This document shows positions 56,815 to 64,000 of a DNA stretch of 64,000 nucleotides, one piece after another. Position 1 is the stretch's first letter, and every line of letters starts with the position of its first letter. The notes beneath the pieces were generated by a model. The model worked only from the letters and a program-made list of their open reading frames with translations, ran no database searches and was not told where the DNA came from. This DNA comes from Georgenia_A wangjunii (GTDB lineage Bacteria > Actinomycetota > Actinomycetes > Actinomycetales > Actinomycetaceae): assembly GCF_036421915.1 (NCBI RefSeq), contig NZ_JAZGOM010000006.1; one strand, written 5' to 3'. A program made the translations under genes and the position numbers.

Positions 56815-57381
56815 TCAGCCCTGCGGGACGGGGAAGCCCTCCTCGGGCTCCGGGGCGACGAGCCACGGGTAGGACGGTGCCGTCAGCTGGCCGTCGGCGG
56901 TGAGCTCTCCGTAGCGGGGGTTGAGCTCGATGTCCGCCTCGGACACCCGGCGGGCGATCTCCTCGCTGATCATCATCGCGTCCGGCGAGGTCTGGATCTG
57001 CTGGTTGACGAGGGTCATCTGCGCGATCTGGATGACCCCCTCGCCGTAGCCCTCGGCCGGCGGCGTGCCACCCGCCTGCTCGATCTGCGCGTCGAGGAGC
57101 TGCGCGCCCTGCTCCGTGGAGACCGCGATCCCGGCCTCCTCGGCGACGGCGAGGATGGGCGGCATGACGGCGAGCGTCGAGATCATCGCCGCGGCCGACG
57201 TCGGCTGGCCCGTGACGAGCTCGAAGTCCCGCACGGCCTCGGAGAGGAACGCCTCGCTGATGCGCTCGCCGTCGACGACGGCCGCGGCGCCGGGGTTCGC
57301 CGAGCACCCGGCGAGGGCGGCACCTGCCAGCGCGACTCCGGCCAGCGCGCGAGCGCCGCGCGGGAACGTTCTCGATGCCAC
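56815..57381 (-). CDS. SurA-N-like lipoprotein (LpqU-position)
   Basis: This 188-residue exported lipoprotein has a signal peptide ending in the lipobox LAGC (Cys at about 26) and a SurA-N-terminal-like chaperone domain (VDGERISEAFLSEAVRDFELVTGQ). In M. tuberculosis the corresponding slot between mazG/mfd and eno holds lpqU, but this protein resembles SurA-N rather than LpqU. The start is a GTG with GGAGGT upstream. It may help folding of exported proteins. Confidence 0.82.
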   Translation of the reverse strand: MASRTFPRGARALAGVALAGAALAGCSANPGAAAVVDGERISEAFLSEAVRDFELVTGQPTSAAAMISTLAVMPPILAVAEEAGIAVSTEQGAQLLDAQIEQAGGTPPAEGYGEGVIQIAQMTLVNQQIQTSPDAMMISEEIARRVSEADIELNPRYGELTADGQLTAPSYPWLVAPEPEEGFPVPQG

Positions 57382-57560
57382 CGGTCTACCTCCGAGTGCT
57401 GCTCACGTCCGCGTGACGCGGACGACGTCGGGACCATCGTAGGGCCACCCGGCGACGCCCCCGAGACGCCGCCGTCCGCCGGGGCGACGGGCGCCCCCAC
57501 GTGAAGGCCGCCCGGGGGGCCCCGCCGCTTCCTCCACAGGCTGACGTGCGCGGACGCGAG

Positions 57561-57595
57561 TTGCCCACAGGCCTGTGGACACAAGTTGTGGACAA
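57561..57595. promoter_or_regulatory. Cluster of three DnaA-box-like 9-mers
   Basis: TTGCCCACA at 57561 (plus), TGTGGACAC at 57574 (minus: GTGTCCACA) and TGTGGACAA at 57587 (minus: TTGTCCACA, the actinobacterial consensus) start exactly 13 bases apart. They lie between mfd and the lipoprotein gene. The first two have one mismatch each. Confidence 0.5.
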
Positions 57596-57637
57596 CTCAC
57601 GTCAGCAGGAGCCCGCGCGTCGCTCCGCGCACGGCCA

Positions 57638-60600
57638 CTACTCCGCGCCCACCTTGGCCGCCGCCGCGACGGTTCCGACGAGGACCGCGTCGATGACGTC
57701 GCGCACCCACTCCATGAGGGCGACGTCCCGCAGGGGCTTGCCGGCCACCTTCGCCGTCGTCGGGTACGGGACGAGCGCCGTGCGCACGGCGGGCTTGAGG
57801 ACGGTGCCCGGGTAGAGCCGCTTGAGCCGGAGCTGGGCCGACTCGGGCAGCTCGACCGGCGCGAACCGGACGTAGCGGCCCTGGGCGGTGATGTCGGTGA
57901 GGCCGACGGACCGGGCCTGCGTGCGCAGCCGGGCCACGGCGAACAGCCGCTCCACCGGTTCCGGGACGGGCCCGTACCGGTCGGTCAGCTCCTCGCGGAT
58001 GGCCTCGATCGTCGCGTCGTCGTCGGCTGCGGCGATCTTCGCGTACGCCTCGAGGCGCAGGCGCTCGTGCGCGACGTAGTCGTGCGGGACGTGCGCGTCG
58101 ACGGGCAGCTCGATCCGCACGTCCGCCTTCTCCGGCTCGCCCTCGCCGCGGAACTCCGCGACGGCGTCGGAGACCATCCGCACGTAGAGGTCGAAGCCGA
58201 CCCCGGCGATGTGCCCGGACTGCTCCCCGCCGAGGAGGTTGCCCGCGCCGCGGATCTCGAGGTCCTTCATCGCCACCTGGATACCCGCGCCGAGGTCCGT
58301 GTGCGCGGCGATCGTCGCGAGGCGGTCGTGCGCCGTCTCGGTGAGCGGCTTCTCCGGCGGGTAGAGGAAGTACGCGTAGGCCCGCTCGCGCCCACGGCCG
58401 ACGCGCCCGCGCAGCTGGTGGAGCTGCGAGAGCCCGAACGCGTCGGCCCGCTCGACGACGAGCGTGTTGGCGTTGGAGATGTCGAGACCGGTCTCGACGA
58501 TGGTCGTGCAGACGAGGACGTCGAACTCCTTGTTCCAGAAGTCCTGGATGACCCGCTCGAGCTGGTGCTCGCCCATCTGCCCGTGCGCGACGGCGATGCG
58601 CGCCTCGGGGACCAGCTCGGCCAGGCGGGCGGCCGTCTTCTGGATCGTCGAGACGCGGTTGTGGACGTAGAAGACCTGACCCTCGCGCAGGAGCTCGCGC
58701 CGGATGGCCGCGCTCACCTGCTTCTCCTCGTACGCACCGACGAAGGTGAGCACGGGGTGGCGCTCCTCCGGCGGTGTCGCGAGGGTGGACATCTCCCGGA
58801 TGCCGGTGATCGCCATCTCGAGCGTGCGCGGGATCGGCGTCGCACTCATCGCGAGGACGTCGACGTTCGTGCGCAGCTGCTTGAGCGTCTCCTTGTGCTC
58901 GACGCCGAAGCGCTGCTCCTCGTCGATGATGACGAGGCCGAGGTCCTTGAAGTGGACCTCACCCGTGAGGAGGCGGTGCGTGCCGATGACGACGTCGACC
59001 GTGCCCGCGCGCACGCCCTCGCGCACCTCCGTGGCCTCGGCGTCGGTCTGGAAGCGGGACAGGGAGCGCACGGTGACGGGGAAGCCCGCGTAACGCTCGG
59101 AGAACGTGTCGAGGTGCTGCTGGACGAGGAGCGTCGTCGGGACGAGGACGGCGACCTGCTTGCCGTCCTGGACGGCCTTGAACGCGGCGCGGACGGCGAT
59201 CTCCGTCTTGCCGTAGCCCACGTCACCGCTGATGAGGCGGTCCATGGGCATCTGCTTCTCCATGTCCGCCTTGACCTCGTCGATCGTGACGACCTGGTCC
59301 GGGGTCTCGATGTGCTCGAAGGCGTCCTCGAGCTCGCGCTGCCACGGCGTGTCCGGACCGAAGGCATGGCCCTTCGTCGCGGCCCGGGCGGCGTAGAGGC
59401 GGATGAGCTCCGAGGCGATCTGGCGGACCGCCTTGCGCGCGCGGCCCTTCGTCTTCGCCCAGTCCGAGCCGCCCATCTTGTTGAGGGTGGGCGCCTCGCC
59501 GCCGGTGTACTTCGACACCTGGTCGAGGGAGTCGGTCGGGACGTAGAGCCGGTCGCCGGGCTGGCCGCGCTTGGAGCTCGCGTACTCGATGACGAGGTAC
59601 TCCCGCGTCGTCGCCTCCTTGCCGGTGCCGACGGTGCGCTGGACGAGCTCGACGAAGCGCCCGACGCCGTGCTGGCCGTGGACGACGTGGTCACCCGCGC
59701 GCAGCGCGAGGGGGTCGACCGTGTTGCGCCGCTGCCGGGAGGGCATCTTGCGCATGTCCCGGGTCGAGGTGCCCGCACGGCCGGTGATGTCGGACTCCGT
59801 GAGCATGGCGAGCTTGAGGTCGGGGGCGACGAAGCCGCGACCGATGCTCGCCGTCGTCACGAGGACGACGGCCTCGGGCGGGGCGTCGGCGACGTCGTCG
59901 ACGAGGCGCGCCGGCACCCCTTCCGACGCCAGCTGCTCGGCCATGCGGCGGGCCGGGCCGGGCCCCTCGGTCGTGAGGACGATCCGCCACCGGTCGCTCG
60001 TGAGGGCACGCAGGTCCGCGACCGCCTTCTCGACGTCGCCGCGGTACGGCTCGACGTCGCGCGCACCGACGGCGCTCGGGCCGCGGGACTCGGCGTCCGT
60101 GGCTCCGGCGGCGGCGAGGGCCTCGGCGGCCTGGGCGGCCGCGCTCCCCGGCGCCGCCGGCGGCCGTGGGGCGGCGCCGTCGTCGTCGGGCTCCTCGCCG
60201 GGGGCGTCGGCGGACAGCGACGTGAGGCTCCACCAGCCGAGGCCGCGGGCCAGGGCGAGGTCGCGGGCGTCCTCGATCTCGGTGAAGGAGGCGGCGCGCA
60301 GGTCGAGCGGCGTGCTCCCGCCGACAGCGGCGGAGGCCCACGCCGCGGCGAGGAACTCCTCGGTCGTCGAGACGAGGTCGTGTGCGCGGCGCCGGATGCG
60401 CTCGGGGTCGGACAGGACGACGAGCGTCTCGGCCGGGACGAGGGAGAGCACGGGGACCATGTCGTCGACGAGGGCCGGTGCGAGTGACTCCATGCCCTCG
60501 ACGGCGATGCCCTCGCTCATCCGCTCGAGCATCTCCGCGGCCCCGGGCAGCTGGTCGACGAGGGCGGCGGCGCGGGCGCGGACCTTCTCGGTGAGGAGGA

Positions 60601-61408
60601 GCTCGCGGCACGGGGGTGCCCACAGGCCGCGGTCGGCGATCTCGAGGGAGCGCTGGTCCGCGACGGCGAACCAGCGCACCTCCTCGACCGTGTCGCCCCA
60701 GAAGTCGATGCGCAGCGGGTGGTCCTCGGTGGGCGGGAAGACGTCGAGGATGCCTCCGCGCACGGCGAACTCCCCGCGCCGCTCGACCATGTCGACCCGG
60801 CTGTAGGCGGCGGCGCTCAGGCGCGCGGCGACCTGCTCGAGCTCGACCTCCTGCCCCACCTCGAGCGAGACGGGCTCGAGCTCGCCCAGGCCGGCGACGA
60901 CGGGCTGGAGCAAGGCACGGACGGGGACGACGAGCACCCGGATCTCACCGGCGTACCCGGCCTCCGCGCTCGGGTGGGCGAGGCGGCGGAAGATCGCGAT
61001 GCGGCGGGCGACGGTGTCGCTGCGCGGGGAGAGCCGCTCGTGCGGGAGGGTCTCCCACGCCGGGAGGACGGCGATGTCGTCGTCGGGCATGAAGCAGCGC
61101 AGCGCGGCGGCTGCCTCGTCGGCCTCGCGGCCGGTGGCGGTGACGACGACGACGGGGCGCTGGGTCGTGGGGGTGGCGCCGTCTGCGCCGGCGACGACTG
61201 ACGCTGCGCCGGCGGTCGCGGAGGGCGTAGCGGTGGCGTCCGCAGCGGCGGCCTGGCCCGTGGGGGCGCCGGCGATCTGGGCGACGATGGGCGCGCGCAC
61301 GCCGAGGGGCGCCCGCAGCACGTGGAACCCCCTGCCTGCGACCGCCTCGAGCGTCGCGGCGATCGCGGGGTCCTGTCGCAGGGCCGGGAGCAGTCCGGTG
61401 AGTCTCAT
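57638..61408 (-). CDS. mfd: Transcription-repair coupling factor Mfd
   Basis: Mfd removes stalled RNA polymerase and recruits UvrA to lesions. The 1256-residue protein has an N-terminal UvrB-like module (with LRAPLGV and LPAWETLPHERLSPRSDTVARR), a CarD-like RNA-polymerase-binding domain (LRAGDHVVHGQHGVGRFVELVQRTV), the translocase with Walker A GYGKTEIA (Lys734) and DEEQRFGV, and the C-terminal TRCF domain. An insertion of about 60 residues rich in Ala/Gly/Asp lies near residue 410. The ATG at 61408 was chosen over an upstream frame because MRLTGLLPAL matches the family start. Confidence 0.97.
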   Translation of the reverse strand: MRLTGLLPALRQDPAIAATLEAVAGRGFHVLRAPLGVRAPIVAQIAGAPTGQAAAADATATPSATAGAASVVAGADGATPTTQRPVVVVTATGREADEAAAALRCFMPDDDIAVLPAWETLPHERLSPRSDTVARRIAIFRRLAHPSAEAGYAGEIRVLVVPVRALLQPVVAGLGELEPVSLEVGQEVELEQVAARLSAAAYSRVDMVERRGEFAVRGGILDVFPPTEDHPLRIDFWGDTVEEVRWFAVADQRSLEIADRGLWAPPCRELLLTEKVRARAAALVDQLPGAAEMLERMSEGIAVEGMESLAPALVDDMVPVLSLVPAETLVVLSDPERIRRRAHDLVSTTEEFLAAAWASAAVGGSTPLDLRAASFTEIEDARDLALARGLGWWSLTSLSADAPGEEPDDDGAAPRPPAAPGSAAAQAAEALAAAGATDAESRGPSAVGARDVEPYRGDVEKAVADLRALTSDRWRIVLTTEGPGPARRMAEQLASEGVPARLVDDVADAPPEAVVLVTTASIGRGFVAPDLKLAMLTESDITGRAGTSTRDMRKMPSRQRRNTVDPLALRAGDHVVHGQHGVGRFVELVQRTVGTGKEATTREYLVIEYASSKRGQPGDRLYVPTDSLDQVSKYTGGEAPTLNKMGGSDWAKTKGRARKAVRQIASELIRLYAARAATKGHAFGPDTPWQRELEDAFEHIETPDQVVTIDEVKADMEKQMPMDRLISGDVGYGKTEIAVRAAFKAVQDGKQVAVLVPTTLLVQQHLDTFSERYAGFPVTVRSLSRFQTDAEATEVREGVRAGTVDVVIGTHRLLTGEVHFKDLGLVIIDEEQRFGVEHKETLKQLRTNVDVLAMSATPIPRTLEMAITGIREMSTLATPPEERHPVLTFVGAYEEKQVSAAIRRELLREGQVFYVHNRVSTIQKTAARLAELVPEARIAVAHGQMGEHQLERVIQDFWNKEFDVLVCTTIVETGLDISNANTLVVERADAFGLSQLHQLRGRVGRGRERAYAYFLYPPEKPLTETAHDRLATIAAHTDLGAGIQVAMKDLEIRGAGNLLGGEQSGHIAGVGFDLYVRMVSDAVAEFRGEGEPEKADVRIELPVDAHVPHDYVAHERLRLEAYAKIAAADDDATIEAIREELTDRYGPVPEPVERLFAVARLRTQARSVGLTDITAQGRYVRFAPVELPESAQLRLKRLYPGTVLKPAVRTALVPYPTTAKVAGKPLRDVALMEWVRDVIDAVLVGTVAAAAKVGAE

Positions 61409-61619
61409 GGGTCCTTCGCGATCGGGACGGCAGCGGCCGCCCACGCCGTCGGCGACGCGTGGGCAGCACACGAACCCCGCAACCAGGAGGAGACGGGGCC
61501 GCCGACGATTCTACGGCGCACGCGGTGGTGCCGCTCGGCCGCCCGGGCCCCGCGGCGCCCGGTCCCGGCCGCGCCCCCGGGCGACTCCAGCCGGCGCCGA
61601 GCGCCGGTGGACCGCCGGG

Positions 61620-63590
61620 TCAGGCGTCCTGGTCGGCGAACTGCGTGCGGTACAGCTCGGCGTAGAGGCCGCCGGCGGCGAGGAGCTCGGCGTGCGTGCC
61701 CTGCTCGACGACGCGCCCCCGGTCGAGCACCGCGATGGAGTCGGCCTGGCGCACGGTCGAGAGGCGGTGGGCGATGACGATCGACGTCCGCCCGGTCATC
61801 GCCTCGTCGAGCGCCCGCTGGACGGCCGCCTCGGACTCGGAGTCGAGGTGCGCCGTCGCCTCGTCGAGGACGACGACGCGGGGCGAGCGCAGGAGGAGCC
61901 GGGCGATGGCGATCCGCTGCTTCTCCCCGCCGGAGAGCCGGTGCCCGCGGTCGCCGACGACCGTCTCGAGCCCCTCGGGCAGGCGGTCGATGACGTGGTC
62001 GACGTGCGCCGCCCGCAGCGCCCCGGCGATCTCGTCCTCGGTCGCGCCGGGACGCGCGTAGACGAGGTTCGCGCGCACGGTGTCGTGGAACATGTGGGCG
62101 TCCTGGGTGACGACGCCGACGGCGGCGTGCAGGCTCGCCTGGCGCGCGCGGCGCACGTCCACCCCGCCGAGGCGGACGGTGCCGGCGGTCGTGTCGTACA
62201 GCCGCGCGACGAGCGCCGAGAGCGTCGTCTTGCCCGCACCCGAGGGGCCGACGAGCGCGAGCACCGAGCCCGGCGGGACGGAGAGCGTGATGTCGTGGAT
62301 GACGTCGGCCTCGTCGTCGGCGGTGCCGGCCATCGCCGCGCCGTCGACGCCCTCGATGCTGCGCCCCTCGCTCGTCGCCTCGGCGGCGGCCGCCGGGGTC
62401 GCTGCGGGCGCGGCGTCGGCGCCACCGGAGGACTCGAGGGAGAGGAGCGAGACCTCCTCCGGGCGCGGGTAGCGGAAGCTGACGTGGTCGAGCTCGACGC
62501 TGAGCGCGCCGGCGGGCAGGTCGACGGCGTCGTCGGCATCGGTGACCATCGGCTCGAGGTCGAGGACCTCGAAGACGCGCTCGAACGAGACGAGGGCGGT
62601 CATGACGTCGACCTGGACGTTGCTCAGCGCCGTCACCGGCCCGTAGAGCCGGCCGAGGAGCCCGGCGAATGCGACGAGCGTCCCGACGGAGACCGCCCCG
62701 TCGATGGCGAGCAGGCCGCCCATGCCGTAGACGAGCGCCGTCGCGAGCGAGGCCATGGCGCCGAGCGCCGCGAAGAAGACGCGGCTGCTCATCGCCGTGC
62801 GCACACCGATGTCCCGCACCCGCCCGGCGCGCTGGGAGAACTCCTGCTGCTCACGCTCCGGGTCCCCGAAGAGCTTGACGAGGAGGGCGCCGGCCACGTT
62901 GAACCGCTCCGTCATCCGGTTGCCGAGCTCGGCGTTGAGCGCCATGCCCTCACGGCGCAGGCCCGCCAGGCGTCGCCCGACGCGCCGCGCCGGCAGCAGC
63001 AGCGCCGGGACGATGAGGAGCGCGACGACCGTGATCTGCCACGACAGCGCGAGCATCGTCATGAGGACGACGACGACGGAGACGACGTTGGAGACGACGC
63101 CGGACAGGGTCGAGGTGAACGCCTGCTGCGCCCCGATGACGTCGGAGTTGAGCCGCGTGACGAGCGAGCCCGTCTGGGTGCGGGTGAAGAACGCGACGGA
63201 CTGGCCCTGGACGTGGCCGAAGACGTCCGTGCGCAGGTCGTAGATGAGGCCCTCGCCGATGCGCGAGGAGAACCAGCGCTGGACGAGGGTGAGGACCGCC
63301 TCGAGGACGGCGACGACGGCGACGAGGCTCGCGAGGATGAGGACGAGGCGGCGGTCGCCCTCGGCCACGCCGTCGTCGATGATGCGCTGCAGCAGGAGCG
63401 GCGTGGCGACGACGAGGAGCGCGCCGGCGACGACGAGCACGAGGAAGAGGGCCATCTGGGCGCGGTAGGGCTTCGCGTAGCCGAGGATGCGGCGGGTGGT
63501 TCCCTTGGCGAGACGGTGGTCCGCGACGCTCGCGTCCTGGCGCAGCGAGCGGCCCACTCCCCCGCCGCCCATGCCCCCGCCCATGCTCAC
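61620..63590 (-). CDS. ABC exporter, fused permease and ATPase
   Basis: This 656-residue half-transporter has six membrane helices (about 35-310) followed by a nucleotide-binding domain with Walker A GPSGAGKT, signature LSGGEKQRIAIA and Walker B VVVLDEATAHLD. An insertion of about 45 residues rich in Ala, Gly and Asp lies within the ATPase between VSFRYPRPEEV and VIHDITLSVPPGS, before Walker A. It resembles MsbA/LmrA-type multidrug or lipid exporters. The start is a GTG at 63590 overlapping the pth stop (GTGA); an ATG at 63584 is possible. Confidence 0.93.
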   Translation of the reverse strand: MSMGGGMGGGGVGRSLRQDASVADHRLAKGTTRRILGYAKPYRAQMALFLVLVVAGALLVVATPLLLQRIIDDGVAEGDRRLVLILASLVAVVAVLEAVLTLVQRWFSSRIGEGLIYDLRTDVFGHVQGQSVAFFTRTQTGSLVTRLNSDVIGAQQAFTSTLSGVVSNVVSVVVVLMTMLALSWQITVVALLIVPALLLPARRVGRRLAGLRREGMALNAELGNRMTERFNVAGALLVKLFGDPEREQQEFSQRAGRVRDIGVRTAMSSRVFFAALGAMASLATALVYGMGGLLAIDGAVSVGTLVAFAGLLGRLYGPVTALSNVQVDVMTALVSFERVFEVLDLEPMVTDADDAVDLPAGALSVELDHVSFRYPRPEEVSLLSLESSGGADAAPAATPAAAAEATSEGRSIEGVDGAAMAGTADDEADVIHDITLSVPPGSVLALVGPSGAGKTTLSALVARLYDTTAGTVRLGGVDVRRARQASLHAAVGVVTQDAHMFHDTVRANLVYARPGATEDEIAGALRAAHVDHVIDRLPEGLETVVGDRGHRLSGGEKQRIAIARLLLRSPRVVVLDEATAHLDSESEAAVQRALDEAMTGRTSIVIAHRLSTVRQADSIAVLDRGRVVEQGTHAELLAAGGLYAELYRTQFADQDA

Positions 63591-64000
63591 GCGGGGCTCC
63601 CGGTCGTGTGCAGGCGGAGCTGGGCCTTCTCGAGGCCGAGCGTGAGGACGTCCTCGACGGCATCGGCCGCCTCCTCGAGCGTGACGCCGAGCCCGGGACG
63701 CTCGGCGACGGCGAAGTCCCGCAGGACGTAGTCGGCGGCGTCCATGCGCCCCGGCGGTCGGCCGACGCCGATCCGCAGGCGGACGTAGTCCTTCGAGCCG
63801 AGCGCCTGGGAGATGGAGCGCAGACCGTTGTGGCCGCCCTCCCCGCCCCCGCGCTTGAGCCGCAGGGTGTCGGGGGGAAGGTCGAGCTCGTCGTGGACGA
63901 CGAGGACCTGCTCGGGAGGGAGGTCGTAGAACGCGGCGAGCGCGGCGACCGGCTTGCCCGAGACGTTCATGTACGACGCCGGCTTGGCGAGGATCGCGCG
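63587..64000 (-). CDS. pth: Peptidyl-tRNA hydrolase, 5' end outside window
   Basis: Pth recycles peptidyl-tRNA released from ribosomes. The C-terminal 137 residues are visible, with LAKPASYMNVSGKPVAAL, the active-site-linked VHDELDLPPDTLRLKRGGGEGGHNGLRSI and RLRIGVGRPPGRMDAADYVLRDF. The catalytic His segment and start lie beyond 64000. Its stop overlaps the ABC exporter start. The family position next to mfd is usual in actinobacteria, where rplY and prsA often follow. Confidence 0.95.
   Translation of the reverse strand, partial: RAILAKPASYMNVSGKPVAALAAFYDLPPEQVLVVHDELDLPPDTLRLKRGGGEGGHNGLRSISQALGSKDYVRLRIGVGRPPGRMDAADYVLRDFAVAERPGLGVTLEEAADAVEDVLTLGLEKAQLRLHTTGSPA

Noticed and set aside
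57575..60487. A 970-codon open frame on the plus strand
   Set aside because: It is antisense to mfd, whose domains are unmistakable. Long antisense frames are common at this GC content.

Overview
The window is very GC-rich with strong third-position GC and closely packed genes that often overlap by 4 bases (ATGA/GTGA). It carries a mycothiol S-conjugate amidase and several families largely restricted to actinobacteria (DUF3090, the SCO1664 family, DUF4307, DUF501, a DivIC-type septum protein), plus a sortase-type cell-wall anchor. I infer an actinobacterium, probably of the order Micrococcales; the genus cannot be fixed by eye. The sequence is a draft scaffold: two single-N contig joins (10733 and 23707) are each flanked by the same sequence on both sides, and a third near-perfect duplication breaks ispH.

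Layout. 1-4167: a minus-strand dipeptide/oligopeptide ABC importer (ATPase cut by the window edge, two permeases, lipoprotein binding protein). 4402-10446: a DinB-like protein, a YidD-family protein, a glyoxalase-fold protein, an AGCS amino-acid/cation symporter and a large secreted amidase with an LPSTG anchor. 10476-12377: a contig-end duplication, an AraC/GyrI-type regulator and thymidine kinase. 12628-14657: a three-gene conserved but poorly understood actinobacterial unit (phosphomutase-like, DUF3090, SCO1664 kinase-like). 14705-23659: ychF, a cupin, rmuC, a winged-helix protein, ispH (broken), a GNAT acetyltransferase, xseA, xseB and a PfkB kinase. 23847-30726: PIN-PhoH, a Z-isoprenyl diphosphate synthase, a hemolysin III protein, PPK2, a small membrane protein, mca, a DUF4307 protein and greA; several of these are neighbours in Mycobacterium tuberculosis (Rv1080c to Rv1086). 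30789-41939: ilvA, an AI-2E-family transporter, msrA, an SRPBCC protein, an SNF2-type helicase, an FKBP, two luciferase-like oxidoreductases around an acetylxylan-esterase-type hydrolase, and a Bax-inhibitor-1 protein. 42239-48363: an ABC-2 exporter coupled to a histidine kinase/response regulator pair, then two PH-domain membrane proteins. 48460-52600: type II NADH dehydrogenase, a tRNA with anticodon UAA, a uracil-DNA glycosylase and NhaA. 52670-64000: the ppx - DUF501 - divIC - eno - lipoprotein - mfd block, as around Rv1020 to Rv1026, then an ABC exporter and the start of pth.

The genes are mostly housekeeping: nucleic-acid repair and processing (mfd, udg, xseAB, rmuC, SNF2), central metabolism (eno, ndh, ilvA, PPK2, ppx), redox and thiol protection (mca, msrA), envelope (uppS-type synthase, divIC, sortase-anchored amidase) and transport. 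A recurrent signal is a -10-like hexamer ending 6 or 7 bases before the start codon at more than ten genes, which predicts many leaderless mRNAs. Convergent gene pairs are separated by strong GC-rich hairpins. I see no rRNA, CRISPR array, prophage, transposase or integrase.
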